Assembly (NCBI RefSeq): GCF_029194005.1
Contig: NZ_JARFVA010000001.1
Coordinates: forward strand, 62,001 to 126,000
From: Flagellimonas okinawensis
Lineage (GTDB): Bacteria > Bacteroidota > Bacteroidia > Flavobacteriales > Flavobacteriaceae
Direction: 5' to 3'
Length of the DNA stretch: 64,000 bases
Shown: in pieces, positions 1-8,492 of the stretch
Layout: every line of letters starts with the position of its first letter
Numbering within the stretch: the stretch's first letter is position 1
The notes under the pieces: model-generated
Seen by the model: the letters and a program-made list of their open reading frames with translations, nothing else
Databases searched by the model: none
Told to the model about the DNA's origin: nothing
Program-made: the position numbers and the translations under genes

Positions 1-189
1 GATCTGTTGGAGGAGTACAAAGCTGTTCGGGATGCTACAATTACCCTTTTTAATTCGTTTGATGGGGAAGCCATAAAAAGAATTGGCACTACAAGTGGTT
101 CAAAAATGAGTGTACGCGCCCTTGGTTTTATAATTAGCGGGCACCAAGCTCATCACATTCGAATTATTAATGAACGATACCTGGACTAA
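1..189 (+). CDS. DinB-like protein, C-terminal fragment (cut by window edge)
   Basis: The reading frame is open to the first base, so only the last 62 residues are present. The end contains a GHQAHH stretch followed by an NERYL-type tail, which is the pattern of the last metal-binding helix in DinB_2-family four-helix proteins (bacillithiol- or glutathione-S-transferase-like or unknown enzymes). The stop codon is TAA at 187-189. The gene converges on the minus-strand gene that ends at 191. The family call is moderate and no substrate can be given. Confidence 0.6.
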   Translation, partial: DLLEEYKAVRDATITLFNSFDGEAIKRIGTTSGSKMSVRALGFIISGHQAHHIRIINERYLD

Positions 190-190
190 T

Positions 191-517
191 TTAATATTGG
201 TCTTCGGTTTCCAGGTCTTCAGATGAGGATTCCAAGTTTTCTAACGTTTCGCCTTCAAAATCAGAGGTTACCAATTCCTTGTCCAATTCCTTTTCAATGG
301 TTTCTTCGAAATTTGCGATAAAGTTGGAAAGGCTTTTACTGATTTTTACCAAGTAAATAGTATCAACCGTCCTTACTTCTACGGCCTCCAAGACCTCGCC
401 ATTCGGCTTTTTTATGGTAATTATATCATCATCGCCGTAACCGTCCGGATAACAATCGATTAATTTTGCCGCCACTTCGTGGTCCAGTTTTTTGTAGTCT
501 ATCAGAATTCGTTTCAT
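191..517 (-). CDS. Hypothetical acidic protein, 108 aa
   Basis: This is a short soluble protein with no signal peptide or membrane segment. It starts MKRILIDYKK, and its C-terminal third is very rich in Glu and Asp. It probably forms a mixed alpha/beta N-terminal half with a helical, charged tail. It stands alone between a convergent plus-strand gene and aroB on the same strand, about 95 bases from the aroB stop. I do not recognise a family. The even codon use and the position in an otherwise gene-free slot make it a likely real gene. Confidence 0.6.
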   Translation of the reverse strand: MKRILIDYKKLDHEVAAKLIDCYPDGYGDDDIITIKKPNGEVLEAVEVRTVDTIYLVKISKSLSNFIANFEETIEKELDKELVTSDFEGETLENLESSSEDLETEDQY

Positions 518-611
518 AATGGTTAGTTATTAAAAGCATTCCTAAACTAGACATTTTTGAACCTGATGGATGCAAAGAGTTGTAAACATAAAAATAAAGT
601 ATGCGAAGTGG

Positions 612-1667
612 TTATTCCTTGTAGTAAGCAAAAGCCTTTTGAAACAATTCTTCAGGTATTTTAATATCCGTAACGGCTTCGCCTATAGCTTGCAACAAAA
701 CAAAATTCACATTGCCATGGGAATTCTTTTTATCATATTTAAGCAGTTGGAGAATAGCATCAATATCATCCTCCGTGAATTCCACTTTATCAAAATGGGT
801 TAAAAAGGTGGATTTTATCTCATCCAACGATAATTTGGAGAGACCTCTTAGTTCGTGGGATAAATATCCCTCCAAAATCATTCCTGCAGCAATTGCCTCT
901 CCATGCAGTAATGTTTTCTTGTCGTGACTATCCAAACAGTAGGATTCAATGGCATGGCCCAAAGTGTGCCCAAAATTCAAAATTTTTCTGAGTCCTTGTT
1001 CTGTAGGGTCTTCAAGTACCACCTTGTTTTTTATAGCAATGGAATGCTGTATACAAGAGGCATCCGTAAAATTGGCTTCATGCACCAGATTGTCCCAATA
1101 TGCTTTATCTTGGATCAGGCCATGCTTAAGCATTTCAGCATAACCACTTACAACTTGTCTTTTTTCAAGAGTTTCTAAAAACTCGGGGAATATCAAAACC
1201 ATTTGCGGCTGGTTGATAACCCCAACTTGGTTTTTGAGGGCACCCAGGTCAACACCCGTTTTTCCGCCTATGGATGCATCCACCATGGAAAGTAAGGTTG
1301 TAGGGATATTGATAAAATCAATGCCACGCTTAAAGGTAGAGGCCACGAATCCCCCCATATCGGTTAAAACTCCACCACCAAGGTTTAAGAGCAGACTCTT
1401 ACGGTCTCCATCCAAATTGGAAAGGTCTTCCCATAACTGCAAACAAGTATGAATGTGCTTGTTTTCTTCTCCGGATTTAATTTCAAGAATGGAATCTATG
1501 GAAAAATCGATGATCTTATTAAAAATGGGCAAACAATGTTCTTTTGTGTTTTCATCCACTAAAAGAAAGATCTTGGAATACTCTTTTTTTGCAATATGCT
1601 GGTTAAGAGCAGCTTTTGCCAACTCGTTAATATGTACCTCGTAAGACTGCGATTTTACTGACTCCAT
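612..1667 (-). CDS. aroB: 3-dehydroquinate synthase
   Basis: This cytoplasmic enzyme of the shikimate pathway converts DAHP to 3-dehydroquinate using NAD and a divalent metal. The 351-residue length is normal for the family. Visible motifs are the glycine-rich NAD-binding GGGVLTDMGGF, the IPTTLLSMVDASIGGKTGVD signature, and metal ligands in NFGHTLGHAIE and HGEAIAAGM. The first ATG at 1667 gives the usual N-terminus. It is divergent from proline dehydrogenase, with about 90 AT-rich bases between them. It is a single gene and not in an aro cluster. Confidence 0.95.
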   Translation of the reverse strand: MESVKSQSYEVHINELAKAALNQHIAKKEYSKIFLLVDENTKEHCLPIFNKIIDFSIDSILEIKSGEENKHIHTCLQLWEDLSNLDGDRKSLLLNLGGGVLTDMGGFVASTFKRGIDFINIPTTLLSMVDASIGGKTGVDLGALKNQVGVINQPQMVLIFPEFLETLEKRQVVSGYAEMLKHGLIQDKAYWDNLVHEANFTDASCIQHSIAIKNKVVLEDPTEQGLRKILNFGHTLGHAIESYCLDSHDKKTLLHGEAIAAGMILEGYLSHELRGLSKLSLDEIKSTFLTHFDKVEFTEDDIDAILQLLKYDKKNSHGNVNFVLLQAIGEAVTDIKIPEELFQKAFAYYKE

Positions 1668-1758
1668 AATTTTAAATACTACGCTAAATAAAGATTATTT
1701 TTATATATAAGGTTCTAGTTTGCGTACTTATCTTTGAATCTTTAATGGATATTTAAGA

Positions 1759-2931
1759 ATGCGACCAAATTTTGAGAATACTGCAATAGCTTTCGAGCTT
1801 AAGTCGGACTCCCAGTTGGAGCGAGCCTACTTTCTTTTTAAAATGATTTCCAAAGAACCCTTGGTTCGGATAGGAACTGCGGTGACCAATTTTGCCATCA
1901 AGGCCCATTTACCTGTGGAGGGTTTGATCAGGGCTACGGTGTTCGACCATTTCTGTGGCGGGGTCAGCGAAAAGGACTGTCTCCCCATTATAGATAATAT
2001 GTATGGTAATGGCGTTTATTCCATTTTGGATTATTCTGCAGAGGGTAAAGACGCGGACAATCAGTTTGATTTTGCCTTGGAAAAAACCTTGGAAATACTA
2101 GATTTTGTCAAGGAAAAGGATGCGATGCCCTTTGCTGTTTTTAAGCCAACCGGGTTTGGACGCTTTAAATTGTTTGAAAAAGTAACGTCGGGTGCTGATT
2201 TAAATGACAAAGAGCAGGCAGAGTGGGGGCGCATTGTCAATCGTTTTGATAAGGTATGCCAAAAAGCGCATAAGCTCGATGTCGCCCTATTGATTGACGC
2301 TGAGGAAAGTTGGATGCAAGATGCTGCCGACGATTTGGTGCTGGACATGATGCGCAAATACAATAAAGAGAAGGCCGTAGTTTTCAATACGTTCCAAATG
2401 TACCGTTGGGACCGCATGGATTATATTAAACACCTGCACAAGCTAGCTATCGACGAAGGTTTTAAAATTGGCGCCAAAGTAGTAAGGGGGGCATATATGG
2501 AGAAGGAGAATGAAAGAGCTGAAGACAAAGGATATGAAAGCCCGATTTGTAAAAACAAAAGTCATACGGATGAAAACTTTAATGCATCCCTGGATTTTAT
2601 GATGGAACACTTGGAGCATTTCATCATTTTTTCCGGAACCCATAACGAGCAAAGTTCCTTTAGATTGATTGATTTAATGGAAAAATACGGTCTTGCCACA
2701 AACGATCAAAGGGTGTGGTTTGGCCAATTGTTCGGTATGAGCGATCATATTACTTACAATTTGGCTGCTGAAGGATATAATGCGGTTAAATATGTGCCTT
2801 ACGGTCCTGTACGGGACGTTATGCCTTATCTAATCAGAAGGGCGGAAGAAAATACATCGGTAGCTGGACAAACATCCCGGGAGCTTGCCCTGATCACCAA
2901 AGAACGGAAGAGGAGGAAATTAACGGATTAG
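1759..2931 (+). CDS. Proline dehydrogenase (monofunctional)
   Basis: This FAD enzyme oxidises proline to 1-pyrroline-5-carboxylate and feeds electrons to the quinone pool. At 390 residues it is the stand-alone PRODH domain, without the aldehyde dehydrogenase part of PutA. Family motifs near the C-terminal half are KVVRGAYMEKE, THNEQSS, WFGQLFGMSD and the substrate-binding YVPYGPVRDVMPYLIRRAEEN. This is the form usual in Flavobacteriia. The ATG at 1759 follows an AT-rich region shared with the divergent aroB gene. Confidence 0.93.
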   Translation: MRPNFENTAIAFELKSDSQLERAYFLFKMISKEPLVRIGTAVTNFAIKAHLPVEGLIRATVFDHFCGGVSEKDCLPIIDNMYGNGVYSILDYSAEGKDADNQFDFALEKTLEILDFVKEKDAMPFAVFKPTGFGRFKLFEKVTSGADLNDKEQAEWGRIVNRFDKVCQKAHKLDVALLIDAEESWMQDAADDLVLDMMRKYNKEKAVVFNTFQMYRWDRMDYIKHLHKLAIDEGFKIGAKVVRGAYMEKENERAEDKGYESPICKNKSHTDENFNASLDFMMEHLEHFIIFSGTHNEQSSFRLIDLMEKYGLATNDQRVWFGQLFGMSDHITYNLAAEGYNAVKYVPYGPVRDVMPYLIRRAEENTSVAGQTSRELALITKERKRRKLTD

Positions 2932-3040
2932 GAGCAATATCTTCACTATCAGACCTATAAAAAATAATTAAGAGAATTTTTCTGTCTGATTCATGTAACA
3001 ATTGGGTGCTATTATATACCAATAGGGTAAACATACCCAA

Positions 3041-3682
3041 ATGGAATTAGATCTACTTAAAAAGAACTGGCAAAAAATAGATTTTGCTTCAGAACAAAAA
3101 GACGCATTTTCTATAAAAGAGTTTAAAGGTCATAAATCAATTTTTATGGCCAAAACCATTACAAAAAAACTTTTCCTGTACTCTCTAATTGAATTTTCAC
3201 TCTGGGGAGTTGCAGCAATAGGGCTGCAGTACTATTTTCAAGAATTTACCCCACAATCTTTCCTGGAGTTTCAACCATTGATATATATTGAAAAACTAAA
3301 CTTTGTGGTTCTTCTCGCTTTTCTTGCCTTGTTCTTTTGGAGCTTCAAATCAATTGATACAGTGAATAATGTTGTAAACTTAATCACAAGAATTCTTAGA
3401 GTAAAAAAAGTGGTCAAAGGATATATCACATATAACCTAATCATTTTCAACCTCTCATTTTTGGTGAGTTATATTTGGGAATTGAACAATAATGAAGAGA
3501 TTGGTGAAATATTAAAAAATGAATCTAGTTTTATGTATATAGCACTAATATTTTTTGGTGCCACTTTGGCGATTATTTTCACCTTATTAGTTTACAGAGC
3601 CTACAACTTCATTTACGGCTGCTTTATTTTGAATTTTGATGATTTGACACAGAATTTAAAACATTTAATTAATCAAAAATAA
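3041..3682 (+). CDS. Hypothetical membrane protein, 213 aa
   Basis: A soluble, charged stretch of about 45 residues starting MELDLLKKNWQK is followed by four hydrophobic segments at roughly residues 50-70, 85-110, 130-150 and 165-195. The MELDxLKxxWQ start is common in flavobacterial inner-membrane proteins encoded beside ECF sigma factors, but no sigma factor gene is next to it here. A strong terminator hairpin follows the stop directly. The function is unknown. Confidence 0.75.
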   Translation: MELDLLKKNWQKIDFASEQKDAFSIKEFKGHKSIFMAKTITKKLFLYSLIEFSLWGVAAIGLQYYFQEFTPQSFLEFQPLIYIEKLNFVVLLAFLALFFWSFKSIDTVNNVVNLITRILRVKKVVKGYITYNLIIFNLSFLVSYIWELNNNEEIGEILKNESSFMYIALIFFGATLAIIFTLLVYRAYNFIYGCFILNFDDLTQNLKHLINQK

Positions 3683-3707
3683 AAAGGCCGGTTAAATTCC
3701 GGCCTTT
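3683..3707 (+). terminator. Rho-independent terminator
   Basis: A perfect 9-bp stem (AAAGGCCGG / CCGGCCTTT) with a 7-nt loop lies directly after the stop codon at 3682. The U-tract is short, but the A-rich 5' arm and the GC core make a clear terminator for the membrane protein gene. It can also act for minus-strand transcripts coming from the small ORF at 3724-3786. Confidence 0.8.
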
Positions 3708-3723
3708 AAACAATTACTTTAGT

Positions 3724-3786
3724 TTAAATTAAAAAATCAATGATGTCAATGAGGACATCAACTACTTTTTTAGCAAGTGCTGCCAT
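3724..3786 (-). CDS. Possible 20-residue amphipathic peptide
   Basis: A 20-codon minus-strand ORF starts with ATG at 3786 and ends with TAA at 3724. The peptide begins MAALAKKVVDVL and continues with a repeating Ile/Asp pattern to IDFLI. Drawn as a helix it would have one hydrophobic and one charged face. It is followed by the bidirectional hairpin at 3683-3707, so it could be a short transcription unit. No Shine-Dalgarno sequence is visible, which is normal for this phylum. The call rests only on ORF shape and peptide character and is uncertain. Confidence 0.3.
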   Translation of the reverse strand: MAALAKKVVDVLIDIIDFLI

Positions 3787-3929
3787 ATTACATAATTTTT
3801 GTAGGTTAATAATTGTGAAGATTTTACTTCACTTACTACAAGAAATGTAATACAGAATGAACGCTTTGATTTGTCAAAATTGATGGATGCCTAGTTTGAA
3901 TTGACTTATACCTGATATCAATTGATGAA

Positions 3930-4295
3930 TTAATTTATACTTTCAATCACTACCTCCTCCTTACAATTCTTGGCCTGCAACTCCAATTCTTTGCCATTTT
4001 GTTCGTGTGAGATAAAATAGGTTTTGCATGGTTCGGATTTGGTATCGCTCTTCCCAAAATCCACATTGCCGTCTTCTAAAAACGATTGTATCAACAATGT
4101 GTCTTTGTATTCTTCGGGCAATGACTCCGAAAAGGTCAACGTTTTGGAGCGCATATCTTTAAGGACCCTGCAATTGGGAAAATAGCAAAAATCAATACCT
4201 TCTTCACCTGATTTTTTCTTTAAGAAGAAAACCAAAAAAATCAATCCTATGGATAGTCCTACCAAGTACCATCCCAATCGCTTTAAAAATGCCAT
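3930..4295 (-). CDS. Hypothetical membrane-anchored protein, 121 aa
   Basis: One N-terminal membrane segment lies at about residues 8-25 (WYLVGLSIGLIFLVFFL), with a Lys-rich stop-transfer stretch after it. The rest is a soluble domain containing a FCYFPNCRVLKDM motif with two Cys, and two further Cys near the C-terminus. It lies just downstream of alanine dehydrogenase on the same strand, 5 bases apart, so they are co-transcribed. I recall similar proteins annotated DUF4258 next to ald in flavobacteria, but I cannot verify this. No function is known. Confidence 0.7.
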   Translation of the reverse strand: MAFLKRLGWYLVGLSIGLIFLVFFLKKKSGEEGIDFCYFPNCRVLKDMRSKTLTFSESLPEEYKDTLLIQSFLEDGNVDFGKSDTKSEPCKTYFISHEQNGKELELQAKNCKEEVVIESIN

Positions 4296-4300
4296 TTATA

Positions 4301-5500
4301 TTAAAAAATAAGAAAGTTAATGTCGTTGTAGCTCATGCCGAACCAATCACCGACGGACTTGTTCGTTAAAATTCCGTGGTACATATAAAGTCCGTTCCGC
4401 AATCCTTTATCAAATCGAAGCGAGTGCTCCAAACCTCCCTCTTCGCCAATTTTCAATAAATAGGGTGTAAATATATTACTAATTGAAATTGAAGATGTAC
4501 GTGGGTATCTCGATGGAATGTTCGGTACTCCATAATGGATTACCCCATATTTTTCAAAGGTTGGTTTGCGGTGTGTTGTAATTTCAGATGTCTCAAAACA
4601 ACCGCCCATGTCGATACTCACATCAATGATCACTGCTCCTTTTTTCATGTTTTCCACCATGGAACTGGAAACCACGACCGGAGACCTGTCCTTGCCCCGC
4701 GTAGCACCAATGGCCACATCGCAACGTTTTAAGGACTTAATCAAGTTTTTTGGTTGTACTGTGGAAGTATACAGTGTTTGGTTCAGGTTTGTCTGTAAAT
4801 TTCGAAGTTTACTAATGGAATTGTCAAATACCTTTACATTGGCTCCAAGTCCCAGAGCAGATCTAGCAGCGAACTCACCAACGGTGCCCGCTCCAATAAT
4901 TACAACTTCTACAGGTGGCACACCACTTATGTTTCCGAACATTAGCCCATTGCCCTTGCTTGGGTCGGACATTAATTCGGAAGCAATTAAGATGGAGGAT
5001 ATGCCCGCAATTTCGCTCAAGGAGCGTACCGCAGGGTAATTACCGTCATCATCCCTGATATATTCAAAGGCAATGGCAGAAAGACGCTTCTTTGCCATTA
5101 CTTCAAAATACTCTTTGTTCTGGGTTTTTATTTGCAGTGCGGAAATAACAATGGTCTGCGGGTTCAATAAGTCAATTTCCGAAAGAGTAGGGGGCTCAAC
5201 TTTTAATATTATTGGACATGAAAAAACCTTTTTGGTGTCTTTGGTTATCTCGGCTCCGGCATTGGTATAGTCCAAATCCGAAAAATTGGCTCCTTCTCCT
5301 GCTCCTGATTCCAAAAGAACTCGATGTCCGTTTGCTGTAATCGCATTGACCGCATCCGGTGTTAGACACACCCTTTTCTCCTGATATTGGTTCTCCTTGG
5401 GGATACCAATGAAAAGTTCCCCTTTTTGTTTGACTATTTCAAGGGTTTCTTCTTGTGGTAGCAGTTGTTGTTTGCTGAAAGGGGAGGAAGCGTGGCTCAT
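4301..5500 (-). CDS. ald: Alanine dehydrogenase
   Basis: This enzyme catalyses the NAD-dependent reversible deamination of alanine to pyruvate and ammonium. The 399 residues contain the N-terminal substrate domain (GIPKENQYQEKRV at about residue 33) and the Rossmann signature VIIGAGTVGEFAARSA at about 195-215. A VIIDVSIDMGGCFETS stretch follows. The protein is a little longer than the classic Ald of about 370 residues, through N- and C-terminal extensions common in Bacteroidota. It forms a two-gene unit with the 121-aa protein. Confidence 0.9.
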   Translation of the reverse strand: MSHASSPFSKQQLLPQEETLEIVKQKGELFIGIPKENQYQEKRVCLTPDAVNAITANGHRVLLESGAGEGANFSDLDYTNAGAEITKDTKKVFSCPIILKVEPPTLSEIDLLNPQTIVISALQIKTQNKEYFEVMAKKRLSAIAFEYIRDDDGNYPAVRSLSEIAGISSILIASELMSDPSKGNGLMFGNISGVPPVEVVIIGAGTVGEFAARSALGLGANVKVFDNSISKLRNLQTNLNQTLYTSTVQPKNLIKSLKRCDVAIGATRGKDRSPVVVSSSMVENMKKGAVIIDVSIDMGGCFETSEITTHRKPTFEKYGVIHYGVPNIPSRYPRTSSISISNIFTPYLLKIGEEGGLEHSLRFDKGLRNGLYMYHGILTNKSVGDWFGMSYNDINFLIF

Positions 5501-5544
5501 ACAGGGTAAATCTATTCAAAATACCATAGGGTATTAAAACAAAT

Positions 5545-6090
5545 TTACATTTTTTTTGATACCGTTTTTTGGCGTTGTTCCAATTTCTCGCGCTCTTTGC
5601 GCAATTCCTCTTTTTCCTTTAGGATCTGTAGTTCGGTGTCCATGGCATCTAGGTCTATTCCATGTACGTGTTTATCAACTAGTTTTATCCTAATAAAGTA
5701 TACCACTGGAATAATAACCATGGTTACGGCTATTACGTATAAAATCTCATTTTCATCTATACGCTCGCTGTTGGAATAATTCAGAACCGTAAATAATTGA
5801 AAGGCATACATGGCAATCGGAATCAATATGGCATGGTACCACCAGTTCTTGGAAGTAACGAACCAAATCACCAGTAAAAATAGAGGGACAACCTTGCTCA
5901 AATAAAAGTAAATAGCTGTGCTAACATCTCCGAAATTGTTCTCTGTTATGGTAATGCCCAAAAATGTCCAAGTAGTCACTTCTTGCGGCAAGTATTTATA
6001 ACTGTAGAACAATAGGGGGGATACAGCTATAAATAGGGCAATAGCCCCTTCGATAACAAAGCGCTTTTTAATTGTAGATTTTTTGCTCAT
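5545..6090 (-). CDS. Hypothetical membrane protein with C-terminal coiled coil, 181 aa
   Basis: Four hydrophobic segments lie at roughly residues 12-32, 60-78, 85-105 and 118-138. They are followed by a 40-residue charged helix (LQILKEKEELRKEREKLEQRQ) that probably forms a coiled coil in the cytoplasm. It sits about 45 bases upstream of the ald start on the same strand and may be the first gene of that unit. No family is recognised. Confidence 0.7.
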   Translation of the reverse strand: MSKKSTIKKRFVIEGAIALFIAVSPLLFYSYKYLPQEVTTWTFLGITITENNFGDVSTAIYFYLSKVVPLFLLVIWFVTSKNWWYHAILIPIAMYAFQLFTVLNYSNSERIDENEILYVIAVTMVIIPVVYFIRIKLVDKHVHGIDLDAMDTELQILKEKEELRKEREKLEQRQKTVSKKM

Positions 6091-6123
6091 TACTTTGTTA
6101 ACTCTAAAAATCCAGGATTATTG

Positions 6124-6155
6124 TAAAAAAAAATCCCTTTTCGAAAAAAGGGATT
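6124..6155 (-). terminator. Terminator of the 43-aa gene
   Basis: Read on the minus strand, AATCCCTTTT pairs with AAAAGGGATT across a 4-nt loop and is followed by eight or more T. It lies just downstream of the small secreted-peptide gene that ends at 6180. Confidence 0.8.
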
Positions 6156-6179
6156 GTCGATTGTAGGATAAAAGCCTAA

Positions 6180-6311
6180 TTAAACCTTAACGATTTTTGA
6201 CTTTTTAATACTAGTTGTCTGATTGTCGTCAAAAGTTACTGTAGTTGATACAGCGGTCATTGCCAAAAATGCAACAGCTAGCAATCCAAAAAAAACTTTT
6301 TTAGTGTTCAT
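6180..6311 (-). CDS. Small secreted or periplasmic peptide, 43 aa
   Basis: The ORF starts at the ATG at 6311 and ends with TAA at 6180. The protein has a typical signal peptide (MNTKKVFFGLLAVAFLAMTA) and a short mature part with a run of Thr/Ser and a Lys-rich end. A dedicated terminator follows at 6124-6155, and about 175 bases of AT-rich sequence precede it, so it looks like an independent transcription unit. The function is unknown. Confidence 0.6.
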   Translation of the reverse strand: MNTKKVFFGLLAVAFLAMTAVSTTVTFDDNQTTSIKKSKIVKV

Positions 6312-6486
6312 CGTAAAAGAGTTTTTGGTTAATAAATGAATTCATTCACAGAACAAATGTAGGAAAATATTTCAACTTGCCATACCTTTTATCGATAAAA
6401 TTGGTTTTTTAACGTTAAAAAAGCTCACTTTATCGAAATCGGCCTGTTCTGTGCAATAATTTCAATGAAGATATAGGGATTGCTTT

Positions 6487-6903
6487 TTAGGAAACATTTA
6501 ACTCGATTGAACGCGTGCTTTCCTCGATAAAGTGCAAGAATACCCCCACAGCATCCTCAGGCAACAAAGAGGCAATCTTGTCGGGCCACTCAATAAACAA
6601 CCAGGCATCTGAATTTAAATAATCTTCAAACCCCATGTCCAAAGCTTCCATTTCGTCATTTAACCTATAAAAATCAAAATGATACGCCAGTGGTACACCG
6701 TTGTTATCGGAATATTCGTTTACCAAACCAAATGTGGGACTATTGGCCGTGTCGGCCGCTCCAAGCTCTGCAACCAATGCCTTTACCAGTGTTGTTTTTC
6801 CAACCCCCATATCGCCATATAGACAAAGAACCTTGCTTGGGGCTTTGTTCAGCAACTCTTTGGCCACATCATGGATTTCATCCAATTTAAAGCTTCTTTT
6901 CAC
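6487..6903 (-). CDS. tsaE: tRNA t6A biosynthesis ATPase TsaE
   Basis: TsaE is the small ATPase that supports the TsaB-TsaD complex in making threonylcarbamoyladenosine at position 37 of ANN-decoding tRNAs. The 138 residues contain the Walker A motif GDMGVGKTTLVKAL at about 30-43. NSPTFGLVNEY (switch region), the HFDFYRL stretch and the FIEWPDK motif near the C-terminus also match the family. It lies 7 bases downstream of porX on the same strand, a pairing I have seen repeatedly in flavobacteria. Confidence 0.95.
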   Translation of the reverse strand: MKRSFKLDEIHDVAKELLNKAPSKVLCLYGDMGVGKTTLVKALVAELGAADTANSPTFGLVNEYSDNNGVPLAYHFDFYRLNDEMEALDMGFEDYLNSDAWLFIEWPDKIASLLPEDAVGVFLHFIEESTRSIELNVS

Positions 6904-6910
6904 TACAGTT

Positions 6911-8455
6911 TTATTTTGGGTCCAAAACTACAAAAGGAACAATCATTTCCTCCAACGAAACCCCTCCATGTTGGTAGGTATTTCGATAATAACTTACATA
7001 ATGGTTATAGTTGTTCGGGTAGGCAAAAAACAAGTCATTCTTTGCGAATATGAAGCTACTGCTCAGATTAATGTTGGGCAAATGAATTTCTTGAGGATTT
7101 TTGGTGGCCAACACATCTTTATCTTGATAGGTGAGGCTTCTTCCTGTTTTGTACCTTAGGTTTAAACTCGTTTCTCGATCGCCTATCACCTTTGAAGGCT
7201 GCTTAACATTAATTGTTCCATGATCTGTGGTCAAAATCAATTTCATTCCAAGACTTTGTGCCTGTTGAATTATCTCCAGCAAGGGAGAATTTTTGAACCA
7301 ACTTAAGGTAAGTGATCGATACGCCTTATCGTTGGACGCGAGTTCTTTTACCACTTCCATTTCCGTTTTGGAATGGGAAAGCATATCCACAAAATTGTAG
7401 ACCACCACGGTTAGGTCATTATCTTTTTGGGATTTAAAATTGGAGGCCAACTGTTTCCCTTGTTTCAGGTTGCTGATTTTATGGTACTCCCATTTAAGAT
7501 CAAGCCCCAATCTTTTGAGCTGTTCTCCAAGAAAATCGGATTCATGAAGATTTTTACCCCCTTCATCCGTATCGTTTTTCCACCAATCGGGGTATCGCTT
7601 TTCCATTTCTGATGGCATAAGACCCGAAAAAAGTGCGTTACGTGCGTATTGGGTAGCTGTAGGTAAAATACTGAAATAGGCACACTCTTGTTTCTTTTTA
7701 TAATGTACCGATAGTGTTTTCTCGAACGCCAACCATTGGTCGTAACGTAAATTATCAATAACAACCAATAGCGTTTTGTTTTCTTCTAATTCCGGCTGAA
7801 CCTTATTTTTGAACAAAGTATGCGACATTACAGGAGCATCTCCATCTTGAAACCATCCCTTGTAGTTTTTGTCCACAAATTTGCCGAACTGTGAGTTGGC
7901 CTCAACTTTCTGTGACTCCAATATTTCGAACATTCCGGAATCTTCTATTTGCTCCAGTTCCAGTTCCCAATAAATCAGTTTTTTATAAAGGTCCACCCAT
8001 TCCTCTTGGGTATTGATCATGGATAGATCCATGGCGATCTGCCGGAACTCCTGTTGGTAATTGGCGGTTGTTTTTTCCGACACCAAACGAGAATTGTCCA
8101 AACTCTTTTTTAAGGACAATAAAATTTGATTGGGATTGACTGGTTTTATAAGATAATCCGCAATTTTTGAACCGATGGCCTCATCCATGATATATTCTTC
8201 CTCGCTCTTGGTGATCATCACAACGGGAATAGATCCATCGTATTTTTTTATTTCTGTCAACGTTTCCAAGCCAGAAAGTCCGGGCATGTTTTCATCCAAA
8301 AAGACGATATCAAAAAAAGCCTCCTTGATCTCTTCAATGGCATCCTGTCCACTTTGACTGGTGACCACCTTATATCCTTTACTTTCTAAAAATAATATGT
8401 GAGGTTTTAGTAGGTCTATTTCATCATCGACCCAAAGAATTGTTATCTTGTTCAT
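6911..8455 (-). CDS. porX: PorX-type response regulator with PglZ domain
   Basis: PorX regulates type IX secretion and gliding genes in Bacteroidota. Residues 1-120 form a receiver domain with the acidic pair in LWVDDEIDLL, the phospho-acceptor Asp in VFLDENMPG and the conserved Lys in LIKPVNP. A helical linker follows. From about residue 215 comes an alkaline-phosphatase-like PglZ domain with metal-site motifs VVIDNLRYDQW and LTTDHGTINV. The ORF is open further upstream, but MNKITILWVDDE beginning at the ATG at 8455 is the normal start, giving 514 aa. It is divergent from the HD-domain gene. Confidence 0.93.
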   Translation of the reverse strand: MNKITILWVDDEIDLLKPHILFLESKGYKVVTSQSGQDAIEEIKEAFFDIVFLDENMPGLSGLETLTEIKKYDGSIPVVMITKSEEEYIMDEAIGSKIADYLIKPVNPNQILLSLKKSLDNSRLVSEKTTANYQQEFRQIAMDLSMINTQEEWVDLYKKLIYWELELEQIEDSGMFEILESQKVEANSQFGKFVDKNYKGWFQDGDAPVMSHTLFKNKVQPELEENKTLLVVIDNLRYDQWLAFEKTLSVHYKKKQECAYFSILPTATQYARNALFSGLMPSEMEKRYPDWWKNDTDEGGKNLHESDFLGEQLKRLGLDLKWEYHKISNLKQGKQLASNFKSQKDNDLTVVVYNFVDMLSHSKTEMEVVKELASNDKAYRSLTLSWFKNSPLLEIIQQAQSLGMKLILTTDHGTINVKQPSKVIGDRETSLNLRYKTGRSLTYQDKDVLATKNPQEIHLPNINLSSSFIFAKNDLFFAYPNNYNHYVSYYRNTYQHGGVSLEEMIVPFVVLDPK

Positions 8456-8463
8456 ATAGTGAT

Positions 8464-8471
8464 TATCTTTG
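8464..8471 (+). promoter_or_regulatory. Bacteroidota -7 promoter box (HD-domain gene)
   Basis: TATCTTTG matches the Bacteroidota TAnnTTTG -7 consensus exactly. A start of transcription about 5-8 nt downstream would leave only a short leader before the TTG codon at 8493. It also excludes the TTG codons at 8469 and 8472 as starts. Confidence 0.6.
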
Positions 8472-8492
8472 TTGGAATTAAAACAAAAAACT

